A stretch of DNA of 64,000 nucleotides. Source: Theocolax elegans (taxonomy: Eukaryota > Arthropoda > Insecta > Hymenoptera > Cerocephalidae). The notes below the pieces were generated by a model. That model searched no databases. It was not told where the DNA came from and saw only the letters and a program-made list of their open reading frames with translations. The stretch covers positions 42,751,966 to 42,815,965 of the forward strand of contig CM047431.1 of NCBI GenBank assembly GCA_026168455.1, written 5' to 3'. Numbering within the stretch: position 1 is the stretch's first letter; the number at the start of each line of letters is the position of its first letter. A program made the translations under genes and the position numbers. Positions 1 to 11,717 of the stretch are shown piece by piece.

Positions 1-95
1 ATTCCAATTAGGAACCTGTAAATTTATAATATAAACTTGGAACTTTATACTTTACAAAATCTAGTATTTCCATATGTTGGAACGGAATTTGATAC

Positions 96-565
96 TTTTT
101 AATAATATATCACACTTTTTAAATTAATATTGAATTTTGTTGGTCTTGCTGAGCTAACGACTAACGACTCTAAGAACTCCAAGTTGCTCGCTCGAAAAGG
201 CACGACAATTCGCCGCGTATCAATCCCGAGGACAACATTATGAAGCCCCACTGATGAGTTCTGGCAGACGGTCCCAAGACGAAACACATAGACTTAAAAT
301 TTCTTTCTTTCTTATTAAAATATTTTCAATTTTATTACTTAGTATTTATTTGCTTCTTCTTTTGGTTTATGTCTGGCGGCTTGTGGCCTTCATAATGTTG
401 TCCTCGGGATTGATACGCGGCGAATTGTCGTGCCTTTTCGAGCGAGCAACTTGGAGTTCTTAGAGTCGTTAGTCGTTAGCTCAGCAAGACCAACAAAATT
501 CAATATTAATTTAAAAACTTTTGCCTGGGCGAGAAAAAATTATATTTTTAATAATATATCACACT
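96..565 (+). mobile_element. Foldback element with hammerhead-like apex
   Basis: Two inverted arms (about 117-250 and 374-525) are nearly perfect complements over roughly 120 bp and are much richer in GC than their surroundings. The same 21-base AT-rich sequence, ending in ATATCACACT, flanks the unit at 96-116 and 545-565 and looks like a long target-site duplication or terminal direct repeat. The apex (251-373) carries the hammerhead-ribozyme-like core listed separately. Short reading frames run through both arms, but I recognise no protein. This resembles a non-autonomous retroelement or a foldback transposon. The class is inferred; the arms and direct repeats are seen directly. Confidence 0.6.
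235..391 (+). ncRNA. Candidate hammerhead ribozyme
   Basis: The elements appear in hammerhead order. Stem I 5' strand ends in CCA (248-250), followed by CTGATGA (251-257). Stem II is 258-264 with 274-280 (six of seven pairs, one of them G-U). GAAA is at 281-284. Stem III is 287-294 with 364-371 (eight pairs including two G-U). The cleavage triplet GTC is at 371-373 and stem I 3' strand starts TGG (374-376). After an internal loop, stem I continues as the long foldback arms (from 245/388 outward). The one defect is two extra bases, CA at 285-286, between GAAA and stem III; removing one CA of the CACA gives the canonical junction. The stem III loop is about 70 nt. Activity is untested, and the extra CA may make this copy slow or dead. 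Confidence 0.5.
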
Positions 566-1205
566 GTTGATATAAAACTGCTATACCTATAAAACTTGTA
601 TTTATTGTTTCATAAATGGCCATTGACAAAAACAATTTAAACATTTAAACGTTTAATTTAATAATTAAACATTGGCCTTGTGTGATCAGCGATGATCAGC
701 TGATAAGGAAACGCCTTTATACATTACAATAATGTAAAAGCAAGCGAATACTTTGATTTTTATAGTGAACAAAATTATTTTGTTAATTAATTTTATACAA
801 TAATGTATATTCTAATATGTATATTTAATAAATAAATAATGGTTGCAGTCTGAAGAAGGTGATACTGATACAACTGTAATGTCACAAGGAAAAAAAATGA
901 TTATTTTCGTCATTTTCCAAAATTTGACTACTGAATATTGATAAATCCGTGTATCTTAAATATATTTTAGTTCTGTTGAGTAAAAAATTCGAGGTTTCTA
1001 CTTTCTAAACCATGCCAAGAGAAAGAACTATTAGTCCTAAATAATTGGTAGATTGGTTATTATTCTCTTATATTCTTCAATATATTTCTCGAATATTAAA
1101 TAGTTGGTAAACTATTAAGAAACTCATAGATTCTAGTATATTAACTTCCAAATTGTTAATAAACATGCAATTTCTTGTATGTAAGTCAACGAATCTTAGT
1201 ATTTA
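566..1205. other. AT-rich non-coding DNA
   Basis: There are no credible reading frames and no repeat that I can pair with another place in the window. Confidence 0.6.
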
Positions 1206-1227
1206 AGAAATATCGTTTATCATAATA

Positions 1228-1263
<36 letters not shown>

Positions 1264-1767
1264 GCAATGATTCCACTTTTTACCTTAATTTTTATACTTT
1301 CGACGTTTAAAAGTACTATATAATTTATTACATAATGTTTATATAACCTCACAAAGATACAATATAAAATTAGTACATTAAATACAACAAGTAAATTTAA
1401 GAAAAAATTTGTTTGAAAAAATGTTTGGAAATTAACGTAGGATAAATAACAGCCGATTCTTCAAAAAATAATATAAAGCAATTTCCGATCTCTCAGACAC
1501 GTTCAAGTAGATTTAAGGAAAAGAAGAAGAGGAAGAAGAAAAAAGGTGTATATATATATATATATTTGACGGGAGAATAAAAGATCGGTTGGGCCAATGC
1601 CAAAATTGATATTAGGATAAAACTAAATTCCACTCTCGTAAATAAAACTAGATTTGCTGAACGTCCGTAGAAATTTGGTTGGCATCTAATTCAAAGGTCG
1701 GTCGGTCGGCTCGTTTCGAAATAGAAATGCAACTTTTGAACTGGGCACCTCAAGTTTTCGGGGTAGA

Positions 1768-1812
<45 letters not shown>

Positions 1813-2545
1813 TTAATTCGAGTTTGAAAAGTTCGTAGGTATCATTGAGATAAAAAATGTAGAGTAAGGGGGTTATTTACCAGCCGTAACGTTTGTACGT
1901 GCGCCACACGGGGACGCGTGCGCGGGGTAAGCGAAATTTCCTACAGTATATATTTGTGGTGGGTATACACCTATAACCTATACATGTATATGTGTGTCTG
2001 TACAAGGCAAAGAGGAAATTCGGCCGGAAAGTTTCACAAGATTTCGATGGCTTCGAGGTCTTAGTTTCCTAATTGCTCGACCGCGTTCTCATATTAATTT
2101 AATTAGAATATATATATACCTGCAGTTTACCCGGCGAATTTGCGGCAAAAATTTTCCAAGGATTGGTTGCACGGCTCGTATATGTACCTCGAGAGTGTAT
2201 ACGAAAAACTTTAAGAGGATACGTGGAAAGTAAGAACAGAGAGAGAGAGAGAGAGGGAGAGAGAGAGAGAGAGCGTTGGCTGTAGCGCGTGCCCTTTTGC
2301 AATACCGATCGGAAGGAAGTATGTACCAAGAAAGATTTACAGGGGGCGTAATTCAGAAATTGATGGTTCAATGGGTTAACAAACCATCGAACAATTCGAA
2401 GACGATAATCGAATGGATAAAGGAGACTCTCGCGAGGAAACGCTGTAACGAGCCGAAAACACCTTTTACGTGGAATTCCCTTATTTTTCTTTTGATCGTT
2501 GCGACGTTACAAAAGTTTCCGGGAAAAATTGAATGAATAGAGTTT

Positions 2546-2592
<47 letters not shown>

Positions 2593-3292
2593 AGATGGAG
2601 AGAGGAAGAGAGAGGTAAATCGATATCAGGAAATGCGGACACATAATAGAAGGTGCGCGTGGCACCTTAGCTGGCTCGACGCCAAAGCGGTATCTATGTG
2701 GAACACCTGCCGCTCAGCCATCACCCCTACCTCTGATTTATGCTCCCTTTTCCCTTTGATTATGCAACTTTGTTTCTTCATTTCTCCCTCTCCCTCTCCC
2801 TCTCCCTCGACCGCGCGCCCTTGCCATCTCCCAAGCCCCCCCCCCGCCTTCTCCTTCTCTTTCTCTTGCGGGGCCGTTAAATTCATGATCAAAAAGGGAC
2901 AGTAGCGCCGAAGGATAATGTAGAGAGAGAGAGAGAGAGGGAGAGTACCACCCTGATATTCTCCCCCGTCTAGCGCAAGATCGGTATCTCGTTGAGCAAT
3001 TACCGTTGTACGCGCGGCCCGTCCGCGAACTGCCGCTAGAGGGAGTTACTTAAAGTCACGAAGTTTCGCGCGATTAACCGGATTCACGAGACCCCTAACG
3101 ACTTTCCGACCTCTCTCTCTCTCCCTTTCTGTCTCTCGTACCTACTCTCCCTCTCTCTCTATCTGCTTAACCCCTCCACCCTTTTCCTCTCTTTAATCTT
3201 CAATGAAGTTATTATTACTATCAAATTACTACCTACGCTACCTGGTCTCGCTGTATCGAAAATCAGTTAACGACTTATTATCGGGTAATCTA

Positions 3293-3342
<50 letters not shown>

Positions 3343-3420
3343 CTCTACTATTGGTTAATCTAACCACCTTCTTCTTCGTCTTCTTCTTCTTTTTCTTCTG
3401 TTTTTTGATGAAATTCCTGA
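1206..3420. repeat. CT/GA microsatellite cluster in GC-richer DNA
   Basis: Dinucleotide runs occur at about 1210-1260 (CT), 1551-1566 (TA), 1773-1810 (CT), 2239-2273 (GA), 2551-2590 (GA), 2920-2945 (GA) and 3296-3340 (CT). The DNA between them is GC-richer than its flanks, with CpG-bearing patches around 1885-1930 and 2990-3090. Reading frames here are generated by the repeats and lack splice context. It could be a regulatory or promoter-proximal region of an unseen gene; this is inference only. Confidence 0.6.
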
Positions 3421-6400
3421 TAGAAACTGTTCGCGTCGTTTAACAAAACCTAATATTTCATTGATGATCGTATATGTAAATTTATATTTTTTTCATTTTG
3501 TTGTATTAGGTCCTGTAATTGAAAAAAAAAGGTAGGAAAAGACGAACAGCGTGTAACGTCGTTGCGATCGGATACAGTTCTTGCGAATCGAATCGAATCG
3601 AATCTCCCCTATTCCTGACGGTGAATCTCGATAAGGGAACACGGCAAAAATTACTTTCTCAAAACAGTGGAGTATCGAAGGCCATTCATTTTCTCGACCC
3701 TCGGATTCTCAATGAATTACTCTTTAACAGTCCTTACTCCATTAATATTATAGATTTCGCATTTCAGAAATATCGCCTACGTATTTTAAGGAGTTACGTA
3801 TATATCTAATTATTATTATTATTATTAATCGAGCAAAATATTTAAATTGTTTAATGAGTGTGACAAAGTCAATATTTATCCTCCCTACCTTATCAATGGT
3901 GCGAAACAAAGAATTCAATTATAATTAGTTAAATATATGATATGATAATATTTGACAAAAGTACGAGAACACGCGATAAAACACAATTGGATTTTCGAGA
4001 AATCCCTTACCAAAAAATGTTAAATACGTTACATCTGCTTCACGTTTTTTAGTAAGAGATTGAAATGAAAAGGTGATATTGTATGTTCGTCAGTAATTTT
4101 GTACAGAAATTAATCACAGAGTTTGTATATAAAGACGCGGCTTCTCCTACTTTCGTCATATAATTTATATATTTTTGTTTAGCTCGGTTGGTAAGCTAGG
4201 GAGGATTAAAGTTGACTTTGGACCCTGTTAATAAAATCTATACACTTCTACGGATAACTCAAATATAGAGACACTGGAAATGTAAATAATTTAGCTCTTT
4301 GTAAAGTTCCAAACGCGTATTTTATATATGCAATTAGAAGGTCTTTCGTCCGAAAAGTGTCTTTTATATAATCTATGCAGAATAACGAATCGTTCGATAA
4401 TTTAGTCCCTCTGCATTTAAATTATTTAATAAAATAGTACAAAACATTGATCAACTCTAATTTATAGATCTAGCTTATCTACATTAATTAACTTAAACTT
4501 ATAAAATTACTTTTTCATTATTCTATATTAATCGGGATTGAATTATTATTCATTGTTTTCGTTACGTTTACGCTGCACAATTTAAGCGGTGTTTTACAGT
4601 GGGAAATATTATACCTATAGTGAAATTTCGAATTGGAAGTATATAAATTTACTTTCCATCCTTTAAAGTCGAAAGGTCTACTCACAAAAGTATATAATAT
4701 TCAAAGTTTCAACTTACTGACAGTATAAAACATCGTTAAAAGTATTAAAAAAGTATATACGACGTTCCAAGTTTCCATTTAAAGAAATATTTTTTTTTCT
4801 ATTTTTGAAACATCGTAATAAAATTGTAAACAATCCGTAAAATAGAAACATTAAATTTTATATTTTTCAAAAGCGCGTATTACGCAGTTTCTATATATTT
4901 TCGAAATTACGAGGGTGCAGAGTTTTATTAATTTTGTTTATCCATTTTATTCTGATGTATCTTTTAGTTAGATCCTTATTGATAGACCGTTCACCGAAAA
5001 AAAAAGAAAGCCCCAAAATGCACATCAGGATCGAGGGAATGTAGAGGTAGAAATTCGATGGGAGTCCCTCAAGATATCTCGAAGGTAGCTCTTGTTGAAA
5101 TCGAATCTCGTATCTCAAAGGAAAGTACTCGAGGAAAACAAACGAGGACGCATCGAAATCCAGGGTTAACTTTGGTAACTCGTATCCCTTATCAATTTGG
5201 GCAGTGGTCTCTCTTGTACATCGATCGAGGCTCGCGGGGGACAGATTACGGGATGTCTCTAACGAGCTTACGAGATCCCGATGTGCCCGCGAGCTGCGGA
5301 TTTCGAAATTCAAAAGGGGGGGTTACAAATGCTCGCGAACAATGAGAGATCTGGGGAATCACCGCGACTCTGAGAATTGACCTGCGATGATGGAAAATTA
5401 TCGAGGATGCTTATCCGACCCAACCGCGTTCCTTTCATTGCTTCCGGCAGACCAACTCTGATACTCGTCTTTTCCCAGTTTTCGAATTGCTAACTCACTA
5501 ATTTCAAATTATTATGCTTTTGACGTGATACATTTCTTAATATAGATTTATACACCACTTAAAAGTACAACCGTGATGAAATATAGATTTATACGTATCA
5601 AAGTTTAATAAACGATAAAAATATTTTTGGTATTGCCGAATTGTAAGAATACGTATAAGACTTTTAATTTATTTACATAATACGTTTTATAATTTACTAC
5701 GTTCAAAAAATCGTAACGATAAATGATTATTTTAACTATTAATGTTTGCCGACTCAAATACGAGGAAAATAGAGTGTTTTGTAACAAATAAATGCATATA
5801 CCTTTAGATTCATAGGTTAAAAACATCATATCTATTAATTTATTAATTATTCATAATAAGTCTTCCAATTCTCTATAACAAATATTTCTTTTTATAACTG
5901 TAAAGATCAACGTATTCTTATATTCACAAGCTAAATATTTGAATGCTCTTTTTTCGTATTCTATGTTTTAAAATACTTTTCTGTATATTATTCTTTTTTT
6001 TTCGAAAATTTTTTATACTGATATGTCTTTAACTTAATTTTGAAATTATGAAACAGACACTTTAAAATATATATGTATATACGTGTGTTAACTTTAATAA
6101 AAATATATAATAAATCTTACCTTTCTTTAAATAAAAATGAAAAAAAACGATATCCTTTTCTAGAAATATGAATTTACCTTCGGAGATATATACATATATA
6201 TGTATACAATTTAATTAACGGTCTATCCGAACTAAAACTTAATTTTCATTTAAAGAAGTCTCTTTTACTTTTCGACCACTGTTTTCTGGACTGGCTGGCG
6301 TCGCAGTACATCTAAGGTATAAGATCTTCAGTTCCTTAGTGAGGAGTTCAAGCTGGATATCGAGGATGAAATGCCTATAAGTTTTGAAAAAGCCATACTC

Positions 6401-6470
6401 TGTGAAATTCCACTAATCATAGTGAACAAAGAGTTAAAATGAGCCTTTTTTCCTTTAATGTCAAGTTTTA
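3421..6470. other. Non-coding, mostly AT-rich
   Basis: I see no exon here. A less AT-rich patch at about 5040-5400 has overlapping frames on both strands but no homology that I recognise and no convincing splice pair. A tRNA-like A-box string (TAGCTCGGTTGGTAAGC) at about 4181-4197 has no B box downstream, so no tRNA is called. Confidence 0.5.
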
Positions 6471-6479
6471 GTTTGAAAA

Positions 6480-6790
6480 AATCAAAGGGGATGACTGAGC
6501 AAAAGAAATATAATTATTACTTTTATTTTAATATATATGCAATTTTATACAAAACCCAAATACAGAAACACTGCAGGATAATTAAATAATAACTAATTCT
6601 ACAAAGTTTCAGGTCAATACAACAAGGGCACCCTAAAAAAATCTGCACCGAGAATGCACGATGTACTCATTGTATTCACCTGAAACTTTGTAGAATGACT
6701 TATTGTTTAATTATCTAGTCCATACATTTTTAAATAAATGTAATAATCATCTTCTTTAATCGGTCGGTACTCCTCCGAGTATCCCACCTT
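6480..6790. mobile_element. Degenerate palindromic MITE
   Basis: Inverted arms centre on about 6596-6620 and 6672-6696 (core ATTCTACAAAGTTTCAGG), and weaker complementarity extends outward over the preceding and following 100 bp. A diverged relative lies at about 17675-17960, sharing the core AAAGTTTCAGG and the adjacent CAAATACAG block. No transposase is visible, and the ends and target duplication are too eroded to define. Confidence 0.45.
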
Positions 6791-8670
6791 CTTAAATAGA
6801 TTTTATTCATATTAAAAAAGATTATAAGGCAGTTTTTTAATACAGTTTATATTGAAAAAAATTAATTTCGTTTTTTTCACGTTTAAATGACCAGTTGCAC
6901 AACTTTTTATTGCTTTATTTTCGTTACTAAAGAGAGAGGGAGAGAGAGAGAGAAATTTGAATTATTAATTTCTCGGCTGCCTAATTAATTTCGCAGATAT
7001 CGAGAAATCTATATTCTCGTTATGGAATCTTTATGAAATAGTTCGTTGTAATTAATTTTCTTTTCGCAATAATAAATATACATATATATTACTTTGTAAA
7101 GTATAACGATTTTTTTTATTATTAATTCCGTTTTACCGTGTATCATGTATCTGTCAGTTTGATCGTCTAACTTATAAAATTGCAATATCGAATAGCAAAC
7201 ATTTAATTTGCTTAAAAAATTGTTGAATTTAATTTACTCTTGTTGAACGTGGACGTAATTAAATCATCAAATTTTAAAATGTAATATAAATCTAAATGCA
7301 TTTTTAAAAAAAATCACAATTAATCCGATCTTACGCGTGAAACAATAATAATTTGTATCGATAGTTCCCAAACTGCAATGTTAAGTGCAACACTCCCGTT
7401 CGAAAATGATTAACAACGATATTTAAAATGTAGAAGGAAAAAAGAAAAGTCCATGATACACCAAAGTGTAATCTTCGATTCGATTAAAGGGGAAGGGATG
7501 TGATACGACAACGAATCCCCATTGAGAAAATAATCAGGGTAAATGGAAAATCTGCACGTAGAAAGTAGGAGAGTGAGTCGGGTCGGGAATGGGGGAAACG
7601 AGGTCGAGTGACGGCGTGAATGCACAAGTGGCTCTACCATTACGTTATTAACCCGTTGCGTTGTCCTAATGAAGCGTCGTGTTTTCACCCCATCCCCCTT
7701 CCGTGTCCCTCGCCCACCCAGGTTCTCTTTCACTTTCTCACGGTGTCGGTGTTTCCTCGACCCGGTCTGATCGGCAATGCGAGAAGCACCGAGTAAACAC
7801 CACGACTGTTTACATTTACCGGTGGCTTACGAAGGAACAGAGGATGATTCGATCATTCCCAACCACTGTTTGTAAATCAGGACGATCTACATCCTCGTGA
7901 TTAACTTTAACTTTCACACCTCTTATTCATTTTGATTTTTTAATTATTTATCCATCTTGTCTAAGGCAAACGCTTCCTTTTTTCCTCTTAGTGTGTGGCA
8001 CTTTCTTAGACTAAATTATGTTGGTTACCTTGCCTCGGAATAACATATTCTACCGTTTTATCCAAAATATGGTAAAATTTCTAGCGGGAAAGATCGGTAA
8101 ATTCATAATTTTATATTTTCTATGCATATTATCGAACAATAAAATTATAATATTTAAAAATTTGTTATTAGATGTATACAATGAGTATATTCGTAGCAAT
8201 TGAAAAAGTTACAGTAGCAATCAACTTGATATTTTTTCGTATACATACATAACGATTTTCTCGACCGGTCGAAAGTTTGAGATCACTAAAGTCAAAATTT
8301 AGGCAATTCCGAAATTTAATATCTTTGGCCCAAATGATGCTACGAAAACCCTTTGAAAATTATATGAAAGATAATAAAAAAAACTTTTGTTTGAACTATA
8401 ATTAAAGTATATTACACGTAAAAACAAAAAAAATTAAGGTTTACTTTAAAAATGTCCGCACTTTCAGGGACATGGGTATACTTAATTAATTTCAAATAAT
8501 TAAAATAAAAATTTTTTTATAAAGCTGTCAATAGGTTATTTTTTCTATTTTATCCAGCATAATTTTTAAGAAAGATGCGAAAGATTTCAAGAAAAAATCG
8601 TTGATATATTTTTGCTTTAGTGAACCCAAACTTTCGATCGGTAATGTATGCATATATATATATAGAGAGA
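6791..8670. other. Non-coding, with a GC-richer patch at 7480-7880
   Basis: The patch contains short frames on both strands with no recognisable domain. A GA run at about 6925-6950 and a TA/GA run at 8650-8674 directly precede the SINE. Nothing else is supported. Confidence 0.5.
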
Positions 8671-8674
8671 GAGA

Positions 8675-9114
8675 GCCGCGGTGGCTCATGGGTAGAGCTC
8701 ACGACTCTCACACCGAGGGTCGTGGGTTCGATCCCAGACGTGTACCTCTGAAAATTTTTTCATGTGCATTTTTCGAACACCGCGACTCAGTGGCTCGGCG
8801 TGTCACTATAATGTGACGCCAGTTCAGGTGCGCGTGCGTTTCGTGCACTTGTCAGTGCATGAGAGGCACGGGCATCTGAACTATAGGGAACGTTAGGGAC
8901 GCGAAGATGTAAAGAGGATCGCGGTGGTTCCATCGGGAGGACAGGAAACTCTAATTATTAGACTAATTACAGTGACCGATGATATCTTCCGATGGACACA
9001 AGCACCATACTGTTTCAACTAAATGTGCTTTCTTTACAGACACACCGTTCACCTCCGTCGCTGATTAGCCCTAGCAGCATAAATAGAGCGACGTTAAATA
9101 ACATAAAATATATA
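8675..9114 (+). mobile_element. tRNA-derived SINE, full-length-looking copy
   Basis: The 5' head (about 8675-8746) is tRNA-like: an A box reading TGGCTCATGGG about 8 bases in and a perfect B box GGTTCGATCCC near 8727-8737, with spacing suited to a polymerase III internal promoter. A body of about 350 bp follows and ends in GACGTTAAATAACAT and a TA-rich tail. A damaged second copy lies at 9630-10010 and a 3' fragment at 63087-63170, so this is a dispersed family. It is not a tRNA gene, because the anticodon arm is atypical and the unit carries a long unrelated body. Confidence 0.8.
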
Positions 9115-9122
9115 TATATATA

Positions 9123-9154
9123 ACATTTTAAAAATGTATGCATTACTTATACAT
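9123..9154 (+). repeat. 32-bp direct repeat, upstream copy
   Basis: This 32-bp stretch, including AAAATGTATGCATTACTTAT, is repeated exactly at 12383-12414, with similarity continuing a few bases beyond. The two copies bracket the whole SINE/foldback nest. Confidence 0.8.
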
Positions 9155-9620
9155 CCCTTACAAAAATTATAATACTAATCTGAAGGATTACTATAAATAT
9201 ATAAACATCATTATTACAATAACTGAATATACGTATTTAATACAAAAAATATAAATAAATCGGATCTGAAATTATAATGAGTATAATATGATAACGTGAC
9301 AGTGACAAGTTTGTGAAATTCAAACAATGTATTGCTGAATAATAATAATAATAATAATGTTGATACTTTTATAGTAATCCTTCAGATTAGTATTATAATT
9401 CTTGTAAGGGATGTAAAACTAAAAATCCAGCATTATAAATGTATAAAAAATAATTTTTTATAATTTTATAATAATATTTGTATTTTTAGCAACTTACAGG
9501 GGATTAGATGGATACTGAAACAAGTGGAGATACTTTTCTACCATTCCAAGGTAAGTGCATAAATTTTTTTGCAATGATCATGCTGCTAGATTCATCGTTA
9601 TAAGGCAACAAATATACATT
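9146..9620 (+). mobile_element. Partial copy of the 1.6-kb foldback element
   Basis: This is nearly identical to 10701-11178, the loop plus inner right arm of the complete element downstream. Differences are mainly the length of an AAT run and single bases. The copy stops at 9620, where SINE copy 2 begins. It carries the same exon-like stretch (9508-9550) as the complete element. Confidence 0.75.
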
Positions 9621-9629
9621 TCATATATG

Positions 9630-10010
9630 TGGTGAATGGTGAGCCACGACTTAGAGGTTGAAGTTCTATCCCGACGGTATATTCTGAAAATTTTTTATGG
9701 CATTTTAACACCGCGATCATGGCCGCTTCACATAATGTAGGCAGAGTTAGGTGCAGCGTGCGTTTCGTTGCACATTGTCAATGCATGAGAGGCACGTAAA
9801 TATAGGGACGTATGGACGCGAAGATGTAAAGAGGATCGCGGCCATCGGGAGGACAGAAACTCTATATTAGACTAATTACAGTGACGATGATATCTTCGGA
9901 TGGACAAAAGCACCATACTGTTTCAAACTAAATGTGATTTCTTTACAGACAAACGTTCACTCCGTGCTGATTAGCCTAGCTTGCATCAATAGAGAGACGT
10001 TAAATAACAT
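9630..10010 (+). mobile_element. Damaged second SINE copy
   Basis: It aligns along its length with 8675-9104 but has many small deletions, several removing one of two adjacent identical bases. The A and B boxes are ruined, so polymerase III transcription from this copy is unlikely. The 3' end TTAAATAACAT is kept. Confidence 0.75.
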
Positions 10011-10027
10011 AATTATTATATATATAT

Positions 10028-11650
10028 GAGTGGTTCTCTGTGACATCGAAGATGAAAAAAATAAATATTGCTATAACTGCGGGAATATGTTTTAGAGGTA
10101 TCCAGTAGTTCTCCTGAATTTTTTCAGATTTTTTCTGGGCCATTATTTTAAGTTACAGAGAGTCAAAGTTGACATTTTAGCACTTTTTTGCATTATATGC
10201 CCATTTTCATGAATTTTTAGCTCCCAGGGGATGCATTTTTCACTAAAAACTTGTAAAATTTTCCGAACTTTTCATTAAAAATACTTTTAAAGACATAAAT
10301 GTATGCTGTCACACTCTTGTAAGCCATTTAAACCTTAAATAGTAAAAATCAGCAATTCTGCTCCGGACTCTGGTAACCTAATATTGTCTAAAAGATGTCT
10401 TTTTATAGTCAGAAACTGCCTAAAAATTTCTAGAGTGGGTCTAAATCATTAAGATCACTTATGGTCAAAATATCCGGTAAAAGTGCCCGAAATATTAATA
10501 GAAATGTATATTTGTTGCCTCATAACGATGAATCTACTACCATGATCATTGCAAAAAAATTTATGCACTTACCTTGGAATGGCAGAAAAGTATCTCCACT
10601 TGTTTCAGTATCCATCTAATCCCCTGTAAGCTGCTAAAAATACAAATATTATTATACAAATGTAAAAAATTAATTTTTAAACATTTATAATGCTGAATTT
10701 TTAGTTTTACATCCCTTACAAAAATTATAATACTAATCTGAAGGATTACTATAAATATATAAACATCATTATTACAATAACTGAATATACGTATTTAATA
10801 CAAAAAATATATAAATAAATCGGATCTGAAATTATAATGAGTATAATATGATAACGTGACAGTGACAAGTTTGTGAAATTCAAACAATGTATTGCTGAAT
10901 AATAATAATAATAATGTTGATACTTTTATAGTAATCCTTCAGATTAGTATTATAATTCTTGTAAGGGATGTAAAACTAAAAATCCAGCATTATAAATGTA
11001 TAAAAAATAATTTTTTATAATTTTATAATAATATTTGTATTTTTAGCAACTTACAGGGGATTAGATGGATACTGAAACAAGTGGAGATACTTTTCTACCA
11101 TTCCAAGGTAAGTGCATAAATTTTTTTGCAATGATCATGCTGCTAGATTCATCGTTATAAGGCAACAAATATACATTTCTATTAATATTTCGGGCACTTT
11201 TCCCGGATATTTTGACCATAAGTGATCTTAATGATTTAGACCCACTCTGGAAATTTTTAGGTAGTTTCTGACTATAAAAAGACATCTTTTAGACAATATT
11301 AGGTTACCAGAGTCCGGAGCAGAATTGCTGATTTTTACTATTTAAGGTTTAAATGGCTTACAAGAGTGTGACAGCATACATTTATGTCTTTAAAAGTATT
11401 TTTAATGAAAAGTTCGGAAAATTTTACAAGTTTTTAGTGAAAAATGCATCCCCTGGGAGCTAAAAATTCATGAAAATGGGCATATAATGCAAAAAAGTGC
11501 TAAAATGTCAACTTTGACTCTCTGTAACTTAAAATAATGGCCCAGAAAAAATCTGAAAAAATTCAGGAGAACTACTGGATACCTCTAAAACCTATTCCCA
11601 CAGTTATAGCAATATTTATTTTTTTCATCTTCGATGTCACAGAGAACCAC

Positions 11651-11652
<2 letters not shown>
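10028..11652. mobile_element. Complete 1.6-kb foldback DNA element
   Basis: The left arm (10028 to about 10756) and right arm (about 10921-11652) are inverted copies of roughly 730 bp around a loop of about 165 bp. The ends read GAGTGGTTCTCTGTGACATC and its complement (with one G/A difference) and abut TA repeats on both sides, compatible with insertion into TA or TATA. No transposase is encoded. Each arm holds an ATG-containing stretch followed by a splice-donor-like GTAAGT (11065-11107 on plus, 10573-10615 on minus). A transcript through it would form a very long hairpin. Confidence 0.8.

Positions 11653-11715
<63 letters not shown>
11653..11715 (+). repeat. (TA)n(TG)n microsatellite
   Basis: Uninterrupted AT dinucleotides pass into about 16 TG dinucleotides immediately after the foldback terminus. 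Confidence 0.9.

Positions 11716-11717
<2 letters not shown>

Noticed and set aside
2588..2905. 105-residue plus frame and its antisense partner
   Set aside because: Proline/serine-rich translation of CT-rich microsatellite DNA.
4181..4230. tRNA gene from an A-box string
   Set aside because: No B box or acceptor stem follows.
4891..5345. 140-residue minus frame with an overlapping plus frame
   Set aside because: Single-exon frame without homology that I recognise. Both strands are equally open, typical of GC-shifted non-coding DNA.
8675..8746. tRNA gene
   Set aside because: Good A and B boxes but an atypical anticodon arm and continuation into a dispersed SINE body.
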